Positions 1-5,864 of a stretch of DNA of 8,650 nt are shown here, piece by piece. Source of the stretch: Thermodesulfobacteriota bacterium. GTDB taxonomy: Bacteria > Desulfobacterota > DSM-4660 > Desulfatiglandales > Desulfatiglandaceae. The position numbers and the translations under genes are program-made. The stretch spans positions 1 to 8,650 of the forward strand of contig JANQDY010000269.1 of NCBI GenBank assembly GCA_028278625.1, read 5' to 3'. The first letter of the stretch is position 1, and each line of letters opens with the position of its first letter. The notes under the pieces are model-generated. The model searched no databases and had not been told where the DNA came from. It saw nothing but the letters and a program-made list of their open reading frames with translations.

Positions 1-1
1 C

Positions 2-898
2 AAAATCTTCGTGCTACCCATTCTGGATGCCATCCTGGGCATCTCCAAAACCAAGGAAGAAGGGGCCTGGCCCAGAGGCAAACTGGTTTTCATTTCCCCG
101 GACGATCTCACTAAAATCGATTTTCTGGTGCGCTTCCCCCCCAATGAACGCCCCAGTCTCAAAAACCAAAAACATGTGCGGAAGCTGCTTCAAGCGGTGG
201 AACGGTCGGATCGCAAACTGATTTCATACGGCAACAACGTCGTCGGTATCGCCAGGGGTGAAATGCCCAAAAGGAGGTCAACAGCCCATTTTCAAGGGGA
301 TTTTGGCTTCATAAAACTGGCGGGCGAGCCCATATGCAGCTTTTCCGACGGCAAGGTCTATTCATCCACCCGAAAACCAAACCTTGTGACCCTGGAAGAG
401 GCGCTTCTGGAATTTTCCATGGACGATGCCGTGCGGCATAACCTTTTCAGAATCGTCAGTGAAATTGTTCAAGAAGCCCGCAAAATGAAGCATGGTTGCA
501 TCCTGGTGCTTGACCTTTCCCCGGAACCGGCGGTCCTGTCCGGGCAACAGATTGAAAGACCCGTGAACCTTCAGAAGCAGCACTTGCTGGATCTCGCCAA
601 GTCCCTTGCCAAACTGGATGGGGCCCTTCACTTGAGGGGAGATCTTCACCTTCATGGTTTTGCGTGCCTTTTGCACGGCAGGGCCGTCCAGGGTGAAGAC
701 AGGGCCCGTGGCGCCAGGTTCAATTCTGCCCTCCGTTTCAGTGCCGAACATCCTCAGGTCGTCATCGTGGTGGTCTCCTCAGACCGGCCTGTCTCCATCA
801 TTCAAGAAGGGGTGGAACTTAGCGCCCGTTGCGAGTGGGAACCTTTTTCAAAACGGATTCAGCCGCCCCCTTTACTGGCCGACTGGATCGAGTCTTGA
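2..898 (+). CDS. DisA/DAC-like nucleotide-binding domain protein, 5' end cut by window
   Basis: The C-terminal part looks like the diadenylate cyclase (DAC, DisA_N) fold. Numbering from the GTG at position 11, a hydrophobic strand HGCILVLD is at about 161-168, the DGA motif is at 203-205, RGARFNSA is at 233-240 where DAC enzymes have G-[TA]-RHR-[AST]-A, and the strand VVIVVVSS is at 250-257. In known DAC enzymes DGA and RHR contact ATP and the product is c-di-AMP. Here Asp203 and the first Arg (236) are kept but His-Arg is replaced by Phe-Asn, so activity or substrate is uncertain. The first ~135 residues are strand-rich and may be a sensor module of the kind reported ahead of divergent DAC domains; that is recall, not a search. 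The frame is open to the left edge and the GTG at 11 has no visible ribosome binding site, so I treat the gene as truncated. It ends 46 bases from the convergent dehydrogenase; no clear terminator lies between them. Confidence 0.65.
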   Translation, partial: KIFVLPILDAILGISKTKEEGAWPRGKLVFISPDDLTKIDFLVRFPPNERPSLKNQKHVRKLLQAVERSDRKLISYGNNVVGIARGEMPKRRSTAHFQGDFGFIKLAGEPICSFSDGKVYSSTRKPNLVTLEEALLEFSMDDAVRHNLFRIVSEIVQEARKMKHGCILVLDLSPEPAVLSGQQIERPVNLQKQHLLDLAKSLAKLDGALHLRGDLHLHGFACLLHGRAVQGEDRARGARFNSALRFSAEHPQVVIVVVSSDRPVSIIQEGVELSARCEWEPFSKRIQPPPLLADWIES

Positions 899-944
899 AG
901 AAATCCGGAGAATTTGGCACGCCCAGGCAAAATAACCTTTCATG

Positions 945-1973
945 CTATGGGATTTTCAGGACCTTTGCCCCACGGATCTTTCTGGTCTTCAGTTCAACCA
1001 GCGCACGGTTGGCTTCTTCCAGGGGAAACACCTGAACCTCGGGCATGATCCCCATTTCCCCCGCAAGGGCCAAAAAATCACGCAAGTCCTTTCGGCTTAC
1101 ATTGGCAACACTCTTCATCTCCTTTTCCAGCCATAAATGCCTGGGGTAATCGATTTTCAACAAGGATTCTTTATCCCCCGACTCTTTGCGAATGGCGTTG
1201 ATCACCAGTCTCCCGCCCGGGGCCAGGTTTTCAAGGGCCGCCACAACGGGAGCCCATACCGGCGTGGTGTCAATGATACACTGGAGCTTTTCAGGGGGTG
1301 CCTCTTCCGTGGCCCCTGCCCAGACCGCACCCAGTTCCCGGGCGAAAATCCGCTGCCCTTCGCTCCTGGCAAAAACGAATATTTTGGAATCCGGGTATTG
1401 ATGGCTGACCATCTTCAAGACCAGATGACCGGAGGCCCCGAATCCGGTAAGTCCCAGGTTTTGGCCGTTCTCCAGTCCGCTTAAACGAAGCGACCGATAC
1501 CCCACGGCACCGGCACACAGAAGCGGTGCCGCCTCAACATCAGTGAAGCCTTGGGGAATCGGAAAGGCGGATGTCTCAGGCACCGTCATGTATTCCGCAT
1601 ATCCGCCGTTTTTGTCTCTGCCCGTGGCCTTAAAGGCCGGGCAGAGGTTTTCATTTTCAGCAAGACAGAAACGGCAGTCGCCGCAGGATGAGTGAAACCA
1701 CCCAATCCCCACCCGATCACCGATTTTGTGACGGCAGGCGTTCTTCCCGGTTTCCGCAACCCGGCCCACCACTTGATGGCCCAAAACAACCGGCAGCCGC
1801 GGCGGCGGGGTTCGCCCCTCAATTTCGTCCAGCTCCGTATGGCAAACCCCGCAGGCGGAGACCCTCACGAGAATCTCATCATCCGCCGGAAAGGGATCAT
1901 CCAGATCCGTCATATGAAGCGGCTGCCGGTCTTCATCAAGACGGCGGATCCGGTTTAAAAGCATCGCCTTCAT
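945..1973 (-). CDS. zinc-dependent alcohol dehydrogenase (MDR superfamily)
   Basis: A 342-residue medium-chain dehydrogenase/reductase of normal family length, cytoplasmic, expected to oxidise alcohols or reduce aldehydes with NAD(P). Catalytic zinc ligands are Cys41 (in CGVCHTE), His66 (in GHQ) and Cys153 (in LLCAG). The structural zinc site is Cys97, Cys100, Cys103 and Cys111 with CX2CX2CX7C spacing. The Rossmann motif GFGASG is at 177-182. Most zinc ADHs have GHE where this has GHQ; I recall GHQ as characteristic of a subfamily of 'zinc-binding alcohol dehydrogenase family' proteins, which this resembles throughout, including NAIRKE at 259-264. The second Rossmann strand ends in FAR (201-203) rather than in an acidic residue, which hints at NADP but does not prove it. 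The ATG at 1973 is chosen because GGGGGAG lies 8 bases upstream; the Met three codons later is less well placed. Transcribed alone from the promoter at 2018-2047. The natural substrate cannot be told. Confidence 0.93.
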   Translation of the reverse strand: MKAMLLNRIRRLDEDRQPLHMTDLDDPFPADDEILVRVSACGVCHTELDEIEGRTPPPRLPVVLGHQVVGRVAETGKNACRHKIGDRVGIGWFHSSCGDCRFCLAENENLCPAFKATGRDKNGGYAEYMTVPETSAFPIPQGFTDVEAAPLLCAGAVGYRSLRLSGLENGQNLGLTGFGASGHLVLKMVSHQYPDSKIFVFARSEGQRIFARELGAVWAGATEEAPPEKLQCIIDTTPVWAPVVAALENLAPGGRLVINAIRKESGDKESLLKIDYPRHLWLEKEMKSVANVSRKDLRDFLALAGEMGIMPEVQVFPLEEANRALVELKTRKIRGAKVLKIP

Positions 1974-1981
1974 CTGTTTGT

Positions 1982-1988
1982 CTCCCCC
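1982..1988 (-). promoter_or_regulatory. ribosome binding site of the alcohol dehydrogenase
   Basis: On the minus strand this reads GGGGGAG, 8 bases before the ATG at 1973. It is among the best Shine-Dalgarno matches in the window and fixes the dehydrogenase start. Confidence 0.7.
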
Positions 1989-2005
1989 AGAATTGTCTCT
2001 AGCAA

Positions 2006-2031
2006 GTGGCTTTTTTCATGATACCTGCCAC
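2006..2031. repeat. short inverted repeat spanning the dehydrogenase -10 element
   Basis: GTGGC (2006-2010) and GCCAC (2027-2031) form a dyad with a 16-base spacer. The two arms sit on either side of the -10 hexamer of the dehydrogenase promoter, where a repressor site would be expected. The arms are only 5 bp, so chance is a real possibility. Confidence 0.25.
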
Positions 2032-2047
2032 GATTTACGATTGTCAA
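2018..2047 (-). promoter_or_regulatory. sigma70-type promoter for the alcohol dehydrogenase
   Basis: On the minus strand a perfect -35 TTGACA (2042-2047) is followed after 18 bases by the -10 TATCAT (2018-2023, 5 of 6 matches to consensus). Transcription would begin near 2010-2011, giving a leader of roughly 38 bases with the Shine-Dalgarno at 1982-1988. The spacing is one base longer than ideal. This is the best promoter match I found in the window. Confidence 0.65.
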
Positions 2048-2123
2048 TTGCCGCTCACGACATTTTCACTTCCGGCGCCTTCAAGATTTTCCCTTTTCCC
2101 TTGAAAATACCCATCCAATTCCC

Positions 2124-2152
2124 TCGAACGGGCTGTCTGTTTAGTGTATACT
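2124..2152 (+). promoter_or_regulatory. candidate promoter for the DUF1848-nuclease-MFS cluster
   Basis: A good -10 TATACT (2147-2152, 5 of 6) lies 17 bases after a poor -35 TCGAAC (2124-2129, 3 of 6). Transcription would start near 2159, about 30 bases before the chosen start of the DUF1848 gene. The position fits the rightward cluster, but the weak -35 means it would be a low-strength or activator-dependent promoter, if real. Confidence 0.4.
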
Positions 2153-2189
2153 TAAAAAAGCTGTCAAATGAATGGGTTTCGGATGTGAC

Positions 2190-3077
2190 ATGATCATCAG
2201 TGCCAGTCGCCGGACGGATATTCCCGCATTTTACGCCCAATGGTTCATGAACCGCATTCGTGCCGGTTACTGTCTGGTGCCGAATCCCTTTAACCCGAAA
2301 CAGGTATCACGCATTCCTCTCATGCCCGAGGATGTCCATGTGTTCGTCTTCTGGACCCGGTATCCCGCGCCGCTCTTCCCTTTTCTGGATGAATTGGATG
2401 CCCGAGGGTATCGCTACTATTTCCTGTATACGCTCATGAACAATCCGAGAGCCCTGGACCCGAAAAAGCCCTCTCATGAAAGGTCCCTCAGTACCTTTCA
2501 AACCCTCTCAAGGCGCATCGGAAAACACCGGGTGGTGTGGCGTTATGACCCCATTGTCTTCACCCGGGTAACCGATCCGGCCTTTCACGCGGAAACCTAC
2601 CAGCGTATCGCGGAAGCATTGAAAGGATATACTTCTCGTTCCGTTATCAGCACAATGGATATGTACCGGAAGATTAAGGGGCGATTGGGGCGACTTGAAA
2701 ATGAGGGGATTGGCATCATTGAGCCGCCCATGGAAGTGGTGGGGAATTTGCTCGGAAGCATGGCCCGTTCAGCCAAAAGGAATGAAATGGATATTCAGAG
2801 TTGCGCGGAAACGCCGGTATTTAACGCCCATGGCATTCCGCCCGGAAAATGCATTGATGATCAACTGATCCGAAAGGCTTTCCACCTTGAAGCGACCTCC
2901 AGAAAAGACCCCTCTCAGAGGCACTTGTGCGGCTGTGTTGCAAGCCGGGATATCGGCATGTACGATACCTGCCGATTCGGCTGTGTCTATTGTTACGCAA
3001 ACGCCAGCTTTGACCACGCCAAAAACCGCCGCCCGCATCATAACCCCGATTCTCCTTTCCTGGGAGGCCAGCGTTAA
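2190..3077 (+). CDS. DUF1848 family protein with C-terminal CX3CX2C motif
   Basis: A 295-residue soluble protein of the DUF1848 family, whose function is not established to my knowledge. Hallmarks are the N-terminal MIISASRRTDIPAFY, the motif WRYDPIVF at about 117-124, and a Cys-rich C-terminus: Cys247 and Cys249 (HLCGC), then CRFGCVYCYA with Cys261, Cys265 and Cys268. The CX3CX2C spacing is that of radical-SAM [4Fe-4S] sites, but it lies at the C-terminus, not the N-terminus. Binding of an iron-sulfur cluster is inference. I chose ATG 2190 because family members as I recall them begin MIISASRRTDIP. An in-frame ATG at 2172 would add six residues and has no Shine-Dalgarno, while 2190 has a weak GGA six bases upstream. 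The stop codon is 2 bases from the next gene, so the two are almost certainly co-transcribed. Family membership is firm; the role is unknown. Confidence 0.88.
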   Translation: MIISASRRTDIPAFYAQWFMNRIRAGYCLVPNPFNPKQVSRIPLMPEDVHVFVFWTRYPAPLFPFLDELDARGYRYYFLYTLMNNPRALDPKKPSHERSLSTFQTLSRRIGKHRVVWRYDPIVFTRVTDPAFHAETYQRIAEALKGYTSRSVISTMDMYRKIKGRLGRLENEGIGIIEPPMEVVGNLLGSMARSAKRNEMDIQSCAETPVFNAHGIPPGKCIDDQLIRKAFHLEATSRKDPSQRHLCGCVASRDIGMYDTCRFGCVYCYANASFDHAKNRRPHHNPDSPFLGGQR

Positions 3078-3079
3078 CC

Positions 3080-4444
3080 ATGATCAAGAAACATCTGAAC
3101 CGTCTTCCGTTTTATCTGTCCGTCTTTTGGGCACTCTTCTCATCAATCCCCTGTGCTGCCGCGCCACCCGCTACCGAATGGGCGCCGGTGACCGATGCCC
3201 TCCTTAAACGCCTCTCCCTTGATCGGGATTTTCACAAGTGTATTGCCGTGGCCGACGGCGATACCCTCACCCTGGAGGGCCTTGGCGTTATCCGCTTCAT
3301 CGGCGTGGATACGCCTGAGAAGAACCATCCGGGATTGCCGGTGCAGTTTTTCTCTGAAGAGGCAAGCCGATTTATCAAGGAACTCTGCCTGGGAAAACAA
3401 GTCCGTCTGGAGTACGATTCCTTTGATGAAGACAAACGCGGCAATTACGGCCGTGTTCTGGCTTACCTCTATCTCAAAGACGGCACCTTCCTTCAAGAGC
3501 AATTGCTTTTAAGAGGGTATGCGGGCGCCTACACAAAATATCCCTTTGATGCCCTAAAAAAACAAAAATTTCAGGGTTGGGAAAAAGAAGCCCGATCTCT
3601 GAAACGGGGGTTGTGGCAAGACGATGGCATGAGCGAAGTCCGGTGGATACTCAGGCTGAAGCATTTGATGATCCCGGTTCTAAGACTTTATAGCGGCACA
3701 TATCAACTCCGGTTGGGGAAGTGGGTTTTAAAGGGGATCGACCGAACGGAAATGGTTAACGCTTTAAAGACCTTATACAAATGGGCCCACCAATTGAGCC
3801 CTCAGGACCTGAAAACCCGGCTTTTAAGCGCCGGATATCGGCCAAAAGGACAAAATGAAACCGGTGCCGACCCAGTGTTTCTGATCGGGATGGCCCATGG
3901 AAAATGGGGCGTTATTCTTGGAGGAAATGCCAAACCCCGCATCCCGGAAGCGACGCTTGAGCCCCAGCTTTTCGAACTGCTCAACTGGATGGATTACCTG
4001 GACACCGAACTGCTTCAAACCACCTTGTCCTTAAACGGCTATCGTCCCCTTCCCCGTGATCTCCTTTTGGAGATACGCCCGGACCACATCGCGGAGTCCT
4101 TTTTGAAATCAAACCCCGTTCCTGTGGGCGATAAAGGGCTCATCTCCTGGGAGTCGGCCCGGAAATTCATCGGGAGACGGGTGAGTGTTCAGGGAAAGAT
4201 CGTGCGCAGCTTCAATTCCGGCAATGCCTGCTTTTTAAACTTCCACCGGAATTTCACCCGGTATTTGAGCCTGGTCATTTTCGCAAACCGTTTCTTCAGG
4301 TTTCCGGATCAACCGGAGAGGTTCTATATGAACAAGATGATCCGGGTCACGGGAAAGATCGGTGAATACAAAGGTCGACCCGAGATTGTGGTTGAAAGAC
4401 CCGAGCAAATCAGGATAATCCATGGAGGAAATAATGGAAAATAG
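3080..4444 (+). CDS. exported SNase-type nuclease with duplicated helical motif and OB-fold
   Basis: 454 residues. A signal peptide (KK at 3-4, hydrophobic to about 24, likely cut after CAAA at 28) sends it across the inner membrane. A staphylococcal-nuclease domain fills about 50-180. By alignment to SNase the active site is complete: Asp61 (DGDT), Arg72, Asp77, Thr78 and Glu80 (IRFIGVDTPE), and Arg125 (GRVLAYLY). It should be a calcium-dependent phosphodiesterase on DNA/RNA. Residues 229-255 and 297-323 are a gap-free internal duplication ending in GYRP. Residues ~354-447 look like an OB-fold (QGKIVR, VTGKIGEYKGRPEIVV), probably for nucleic-acid binding. The protein is about three times the size of minimal SNase. 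It starts 2 bases after the DUF1848 stop; GGGAGG (3062-3067) is 12 bases before the ATG, a rather long spacing, and coupling to the upstream gene may help. Nuclease assignment is firm; the biological role (scavenging, envelope function) is open. Confidence 0.9.
   Translation: MIKKHLNRLPFYLSVFWALFSSIPCAAAPPATEWAPVTDALLKRLSLDRDFHKCIAVADGDTLTLEGLGVIRFIGVDTPEKNHPGLPVQFFSEEASRFIKELCLGKQVRLEYDSFDEDKRGNYGRVLAYLYLKDGTFLQEQLLLRGYAGAYTKYPFDALKKQKFQGWEKEARSLKRGLWQDDGMSEVRWILRLKHLMIPVLRLYSGTYQLRLGKWVLKGIDRTEMVNALKTLYKWAHQLSPQDLKTRLLSAGYRPKGQNETGADPVFLIGMAHGKWGVILGGNAKPRIPEATLEPQLFELLNWMDYLDTELLQTTLSLNGYRPLPRDLLLEIRPDHIAESFLKSNPVPVGDKGLISWESARKFIGRRVSVQGKIVRSFNSGNACFLNFHRNFTRYLSLVIFANRFFRFPDQPERFYMNKMIRVTGKIGEYKGRPEIVVERPEQIRIIHGGNNGK
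3764..4048 (+). repeat. intragenic duplication of a 27-residue helical motif
   Basis: Within the nuclease, residues 229-255 and 297-323 align without gaps at an offset of 68 residues, with 11 of 27 identities: Leu, Leu, Trp, Leu, Leu, Thr, Leu and the closing GYRP. The bases are 3764-3844 and 3968-4048. The pattern L-x2-L-x2-W-x3-L-x4-L-x3-L-x3-GYRP suggests two copies of a small helical unit between the SNase and OB domains. I recognise no named family for it. Confidence 0.6.
4424..4430 (+). promoter_or_regulatory. strong ribosome binding site that serves the mini-ORF, not the MFS start directly
   Basis: GGAGGAA lies inside the last codons of the nuclease gene and 3 bases before an ATG at 4434. 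It is 35 bases before the transporter ATG at 4466, too far for direct use. The transporter itself has only CCCGTACACACCCC before its ATG, which contains no Shine-Dalgarno. Confidence 0.55.
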
Positions 4445-4469
4445 AAAAGGCCCCGTACACACCCCATGA
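4434..4469 (+). CDS. possible 11-residue leader peptide coupled to the MFS gene
   Basis: Reads MENRKGPVHTP and stop. It begins 3 bases after GGAGGAA, overlaps the last 11 bases of the nuclease gene in another frame, and its TGA (4467-4469) overlaps the transporter ATG (4466-4468) as ATGA, the classic arrangement for translational coupling. Because the transporter start has no ribosome binding site of its own, ribosomes ending this mini-ORF could re-initiate on the transporter. No sequence conservation could be checked. A single-base assembly error that hides a longer transporter N-terminus starting at 4434 is an alternative. Confidence 0.35.
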   Translation: MENRKGPVHTP

Positions 4470-5833
4470 ACCGGCAGATCTCGCCATTCAGAATAAGAAA
4501 CATCCGGCTGTTCATCGCCTTTCGGGTATTTTTCAATTCCCGTTTCTATTACCCGGTTTTTACGATCCTTTTTCTCGATTTCGGCCTGACGCTTGACCAG
4601 TTTGCCATACTCAACCTGGTCTGGGCGCTCACCATCGTTGTTCTGGAAATCCCTTCAGGGGCCCTGGCCGACAGCATCGGCAGAAAGAACTTGCTGGTGT
4701 TTGCGGGCACCTGCATGGTCCTGGAAATGGCACTCCTCTCTTTTGCACCGCTGGGGAATCCAACGCTGCTCTTTTACATGTTTCTGGCGAACAGAATTTT
4801 GAGCGGCAGCGCCGAGGCAGCCGCCAGCGGAGCCGATGAAGCCCTGGCCTATGATTCACTCAAAAAAGAAGGGAACACCGATGATTGGGGCAAGGTCCTG
4901 GTTAGACAGATGGGATTTCGTTCCATCGGTTTCATCGTGGCCATGAGCGTGGGTGCGGCTGTCTACGATCCGGCGCTTTTAAAACACATAACAGACCGGC
5001 TGGGTCTCCCCTTTCACATAAACCAGGGCATCACCCTCAAATTTCCCCTTTATCTCACCCTTACAACCGCTTTTTTGACGCTTTTTATCACCCTCGCGAT
5101 GAAGCGCGTGAAACCGGAGATGCCGGCAGGGAAAAAGGGCGGGAAAGAGGCGCTTTTTAAGACCTTTCAACTCACCTTGGCGGCCGGGAAGTGGATTGTA
5201 AAAACACCCTTCGCCCTCACCATTATTGCCGCCGGCATGATCTTTGATCATGTGATTCGCATGATGATCACCCTCAACAGCGAGTACTACCGCCTCATCC
5301 ATCTGCCGGAATCCCTGTTTGGTCTCATCGGCTCCGGACTCGCCCTGCTGGGTCTCTTTATCCCACGCATGGCACTGAGGCTGGCAGAAAATCATACACC
5401 CACATTCAACATGGGGGTTATGGCATCTGTCACCCTCATTGGATTCTGGGGCGCCACCTATTTTCTGCCGCTGTTTGGGATCATCCCGCTGGCACTTTTG
5501 AGCAGTATCATGTATTTCAACGGATTCTTTGTGAGCCGTTATCTCAACCGAATCACCGATTCCTCTAAGCGGGCCACCGTATTGAGCTTCAAAGGCTTGA
5601 GCTTCAACCTGGCTTACGGATTCATCTGTCTGCTCTATGCCATGTTGTTGGGCCTGCTTCGGTCCCAGACAAAGGCATTACATCCCGAAATCTCCGGGGA
5701 CACCCTTCAAAACGCCATATTCATTCAATCCATTCAATGGTTTCCCTGGTACTTTGCGATAATTTTCTGTGCGTTCCTGGTCTTCGGGGCCTGGCGGTTA
5801 AAGGATTCCCGGGAACACCGAAACAAGGGCTGA
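4466..5833 (+). CDS. major facilitator superfamily transporter
   Basis: A 455-residue integral membrane protein, of typical length and hydrophobicity for a 12-helix MFS carrier. The loop 2-3 signature GALADSIGRK is at 65-74, after helix 2 (about 46-64). A conserved-looking stretch SGADEALAYDSLKK is at 121-134 and the second-half loop RYLNRITDSSKRATVLSF is at 358-375. A basic cytoplasmic loop (about 212-232) separates the two halves. Residues near 167-190 form a polar insertion between helices 5 and 6. The closest style is drug- or small-molecule proton antiporters of bacteria, but the substrate cannot be read from the sequence. The start at 4466 is the first possible one after an in-frame stop at 4442-4444; it lacks a Shine-Dalgarno and overlaps the mini-ORF stop, so coupled translation is likely. 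It is the last gene of the rightward cluster and converges with the kinase 31 bases away. Confidence 0.88.
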   Translation: MNRQISPFRIRNIRLFIAFRVFFNSRFYYPVFTILFLDFGLTLDQFAILNLVWALTIVVLEIPSGALADSIGRKNLLVFAGTCMVLEMALLSFAPLGNPTLLFYMFLANRILSGSAEAAASGADEALAYDSLKKEGNTDDWGKVLVRQMGFRSIGFIVAMSVGAAVYDPALLKHITDRLGLPFHINQGITLKFPLYLTLTTAFLTLFITLAMKRVKPEMPAGKKGGKEALFKTFQLTLAAGKWIVKTPFALTIIAAGMIFDHVIRMMITLNSEYYRLIHLPESLFGLIGSGLALLGLFIPRMALRLAENHTPTFNMGVMASVTLIGFWGATYFLPLFGIIPLALLSSIMYFNGFFVSRYLNRITDSSKRATVLSFKGLSFNLAYGFICLLYAMLLGLLRSQTKALHPEISGDTLQNAIFIQSIQWFPWYFAIIFCAFLVFGAWRLKDSREHRNKG

Positions 5834-5864
5834 CCCCTGGCACGCGCTTATCCAGGCCCGAACG

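Larger units (their letters stand above)
1974..2171. other. divergent intergenic region
   Basis: 198 bases between the leftward dehydrogenase and the rightward cluster. It holds the dehydrogenase ribosome binding site and promoter, the dyad over its -10 box, a pyrimidine-rich tract around 2084-2100 and the weaker rightward promoter candidate. I found no small ORF with a ribosome binding site in it, and no tRNA or recognisable RNA gene. Confidence 0.6.

Noticed and set aside
269..280. AAAAGGAGGTCA, a very strong Shine-Dalgarno match inside the DAC-like gene
   Set aside because: No ATG, GTG or TTG lies at a usable distance downstream, and the bases encode a plausible Lys-Arg-Arg stretch of the protein.
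362..751. 129-residue open frame on the minus strand opposite the DAC-like gene
   Set aside because: It is antisense to a coherent DAC-like protein, shows no recognisable domain and has no supporting ribosome binding site.
2172..2174. ATG six codons before the chosen DUF1848 start
   Set aside because: It has no ribosome binding site and adds residues not expected before the family's MIISASRRTDIP beginning.
5236..5252. Perfect inverted repeat CATGATC-TTT-GATCATG inside the transporter gene
   Set aside because: A 7-bp arm with a fixed short loop is expected about once per two windows of this size by chance, and it lies in a membrane-helix coding stretch.
5836..5856. CCTGG/CCAGG pair between the convergent transporter and kinase genes, considered as a terminator
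   Set aside because: The stem is only 5 bp with an 11-base loop and there is no T tract on either side.
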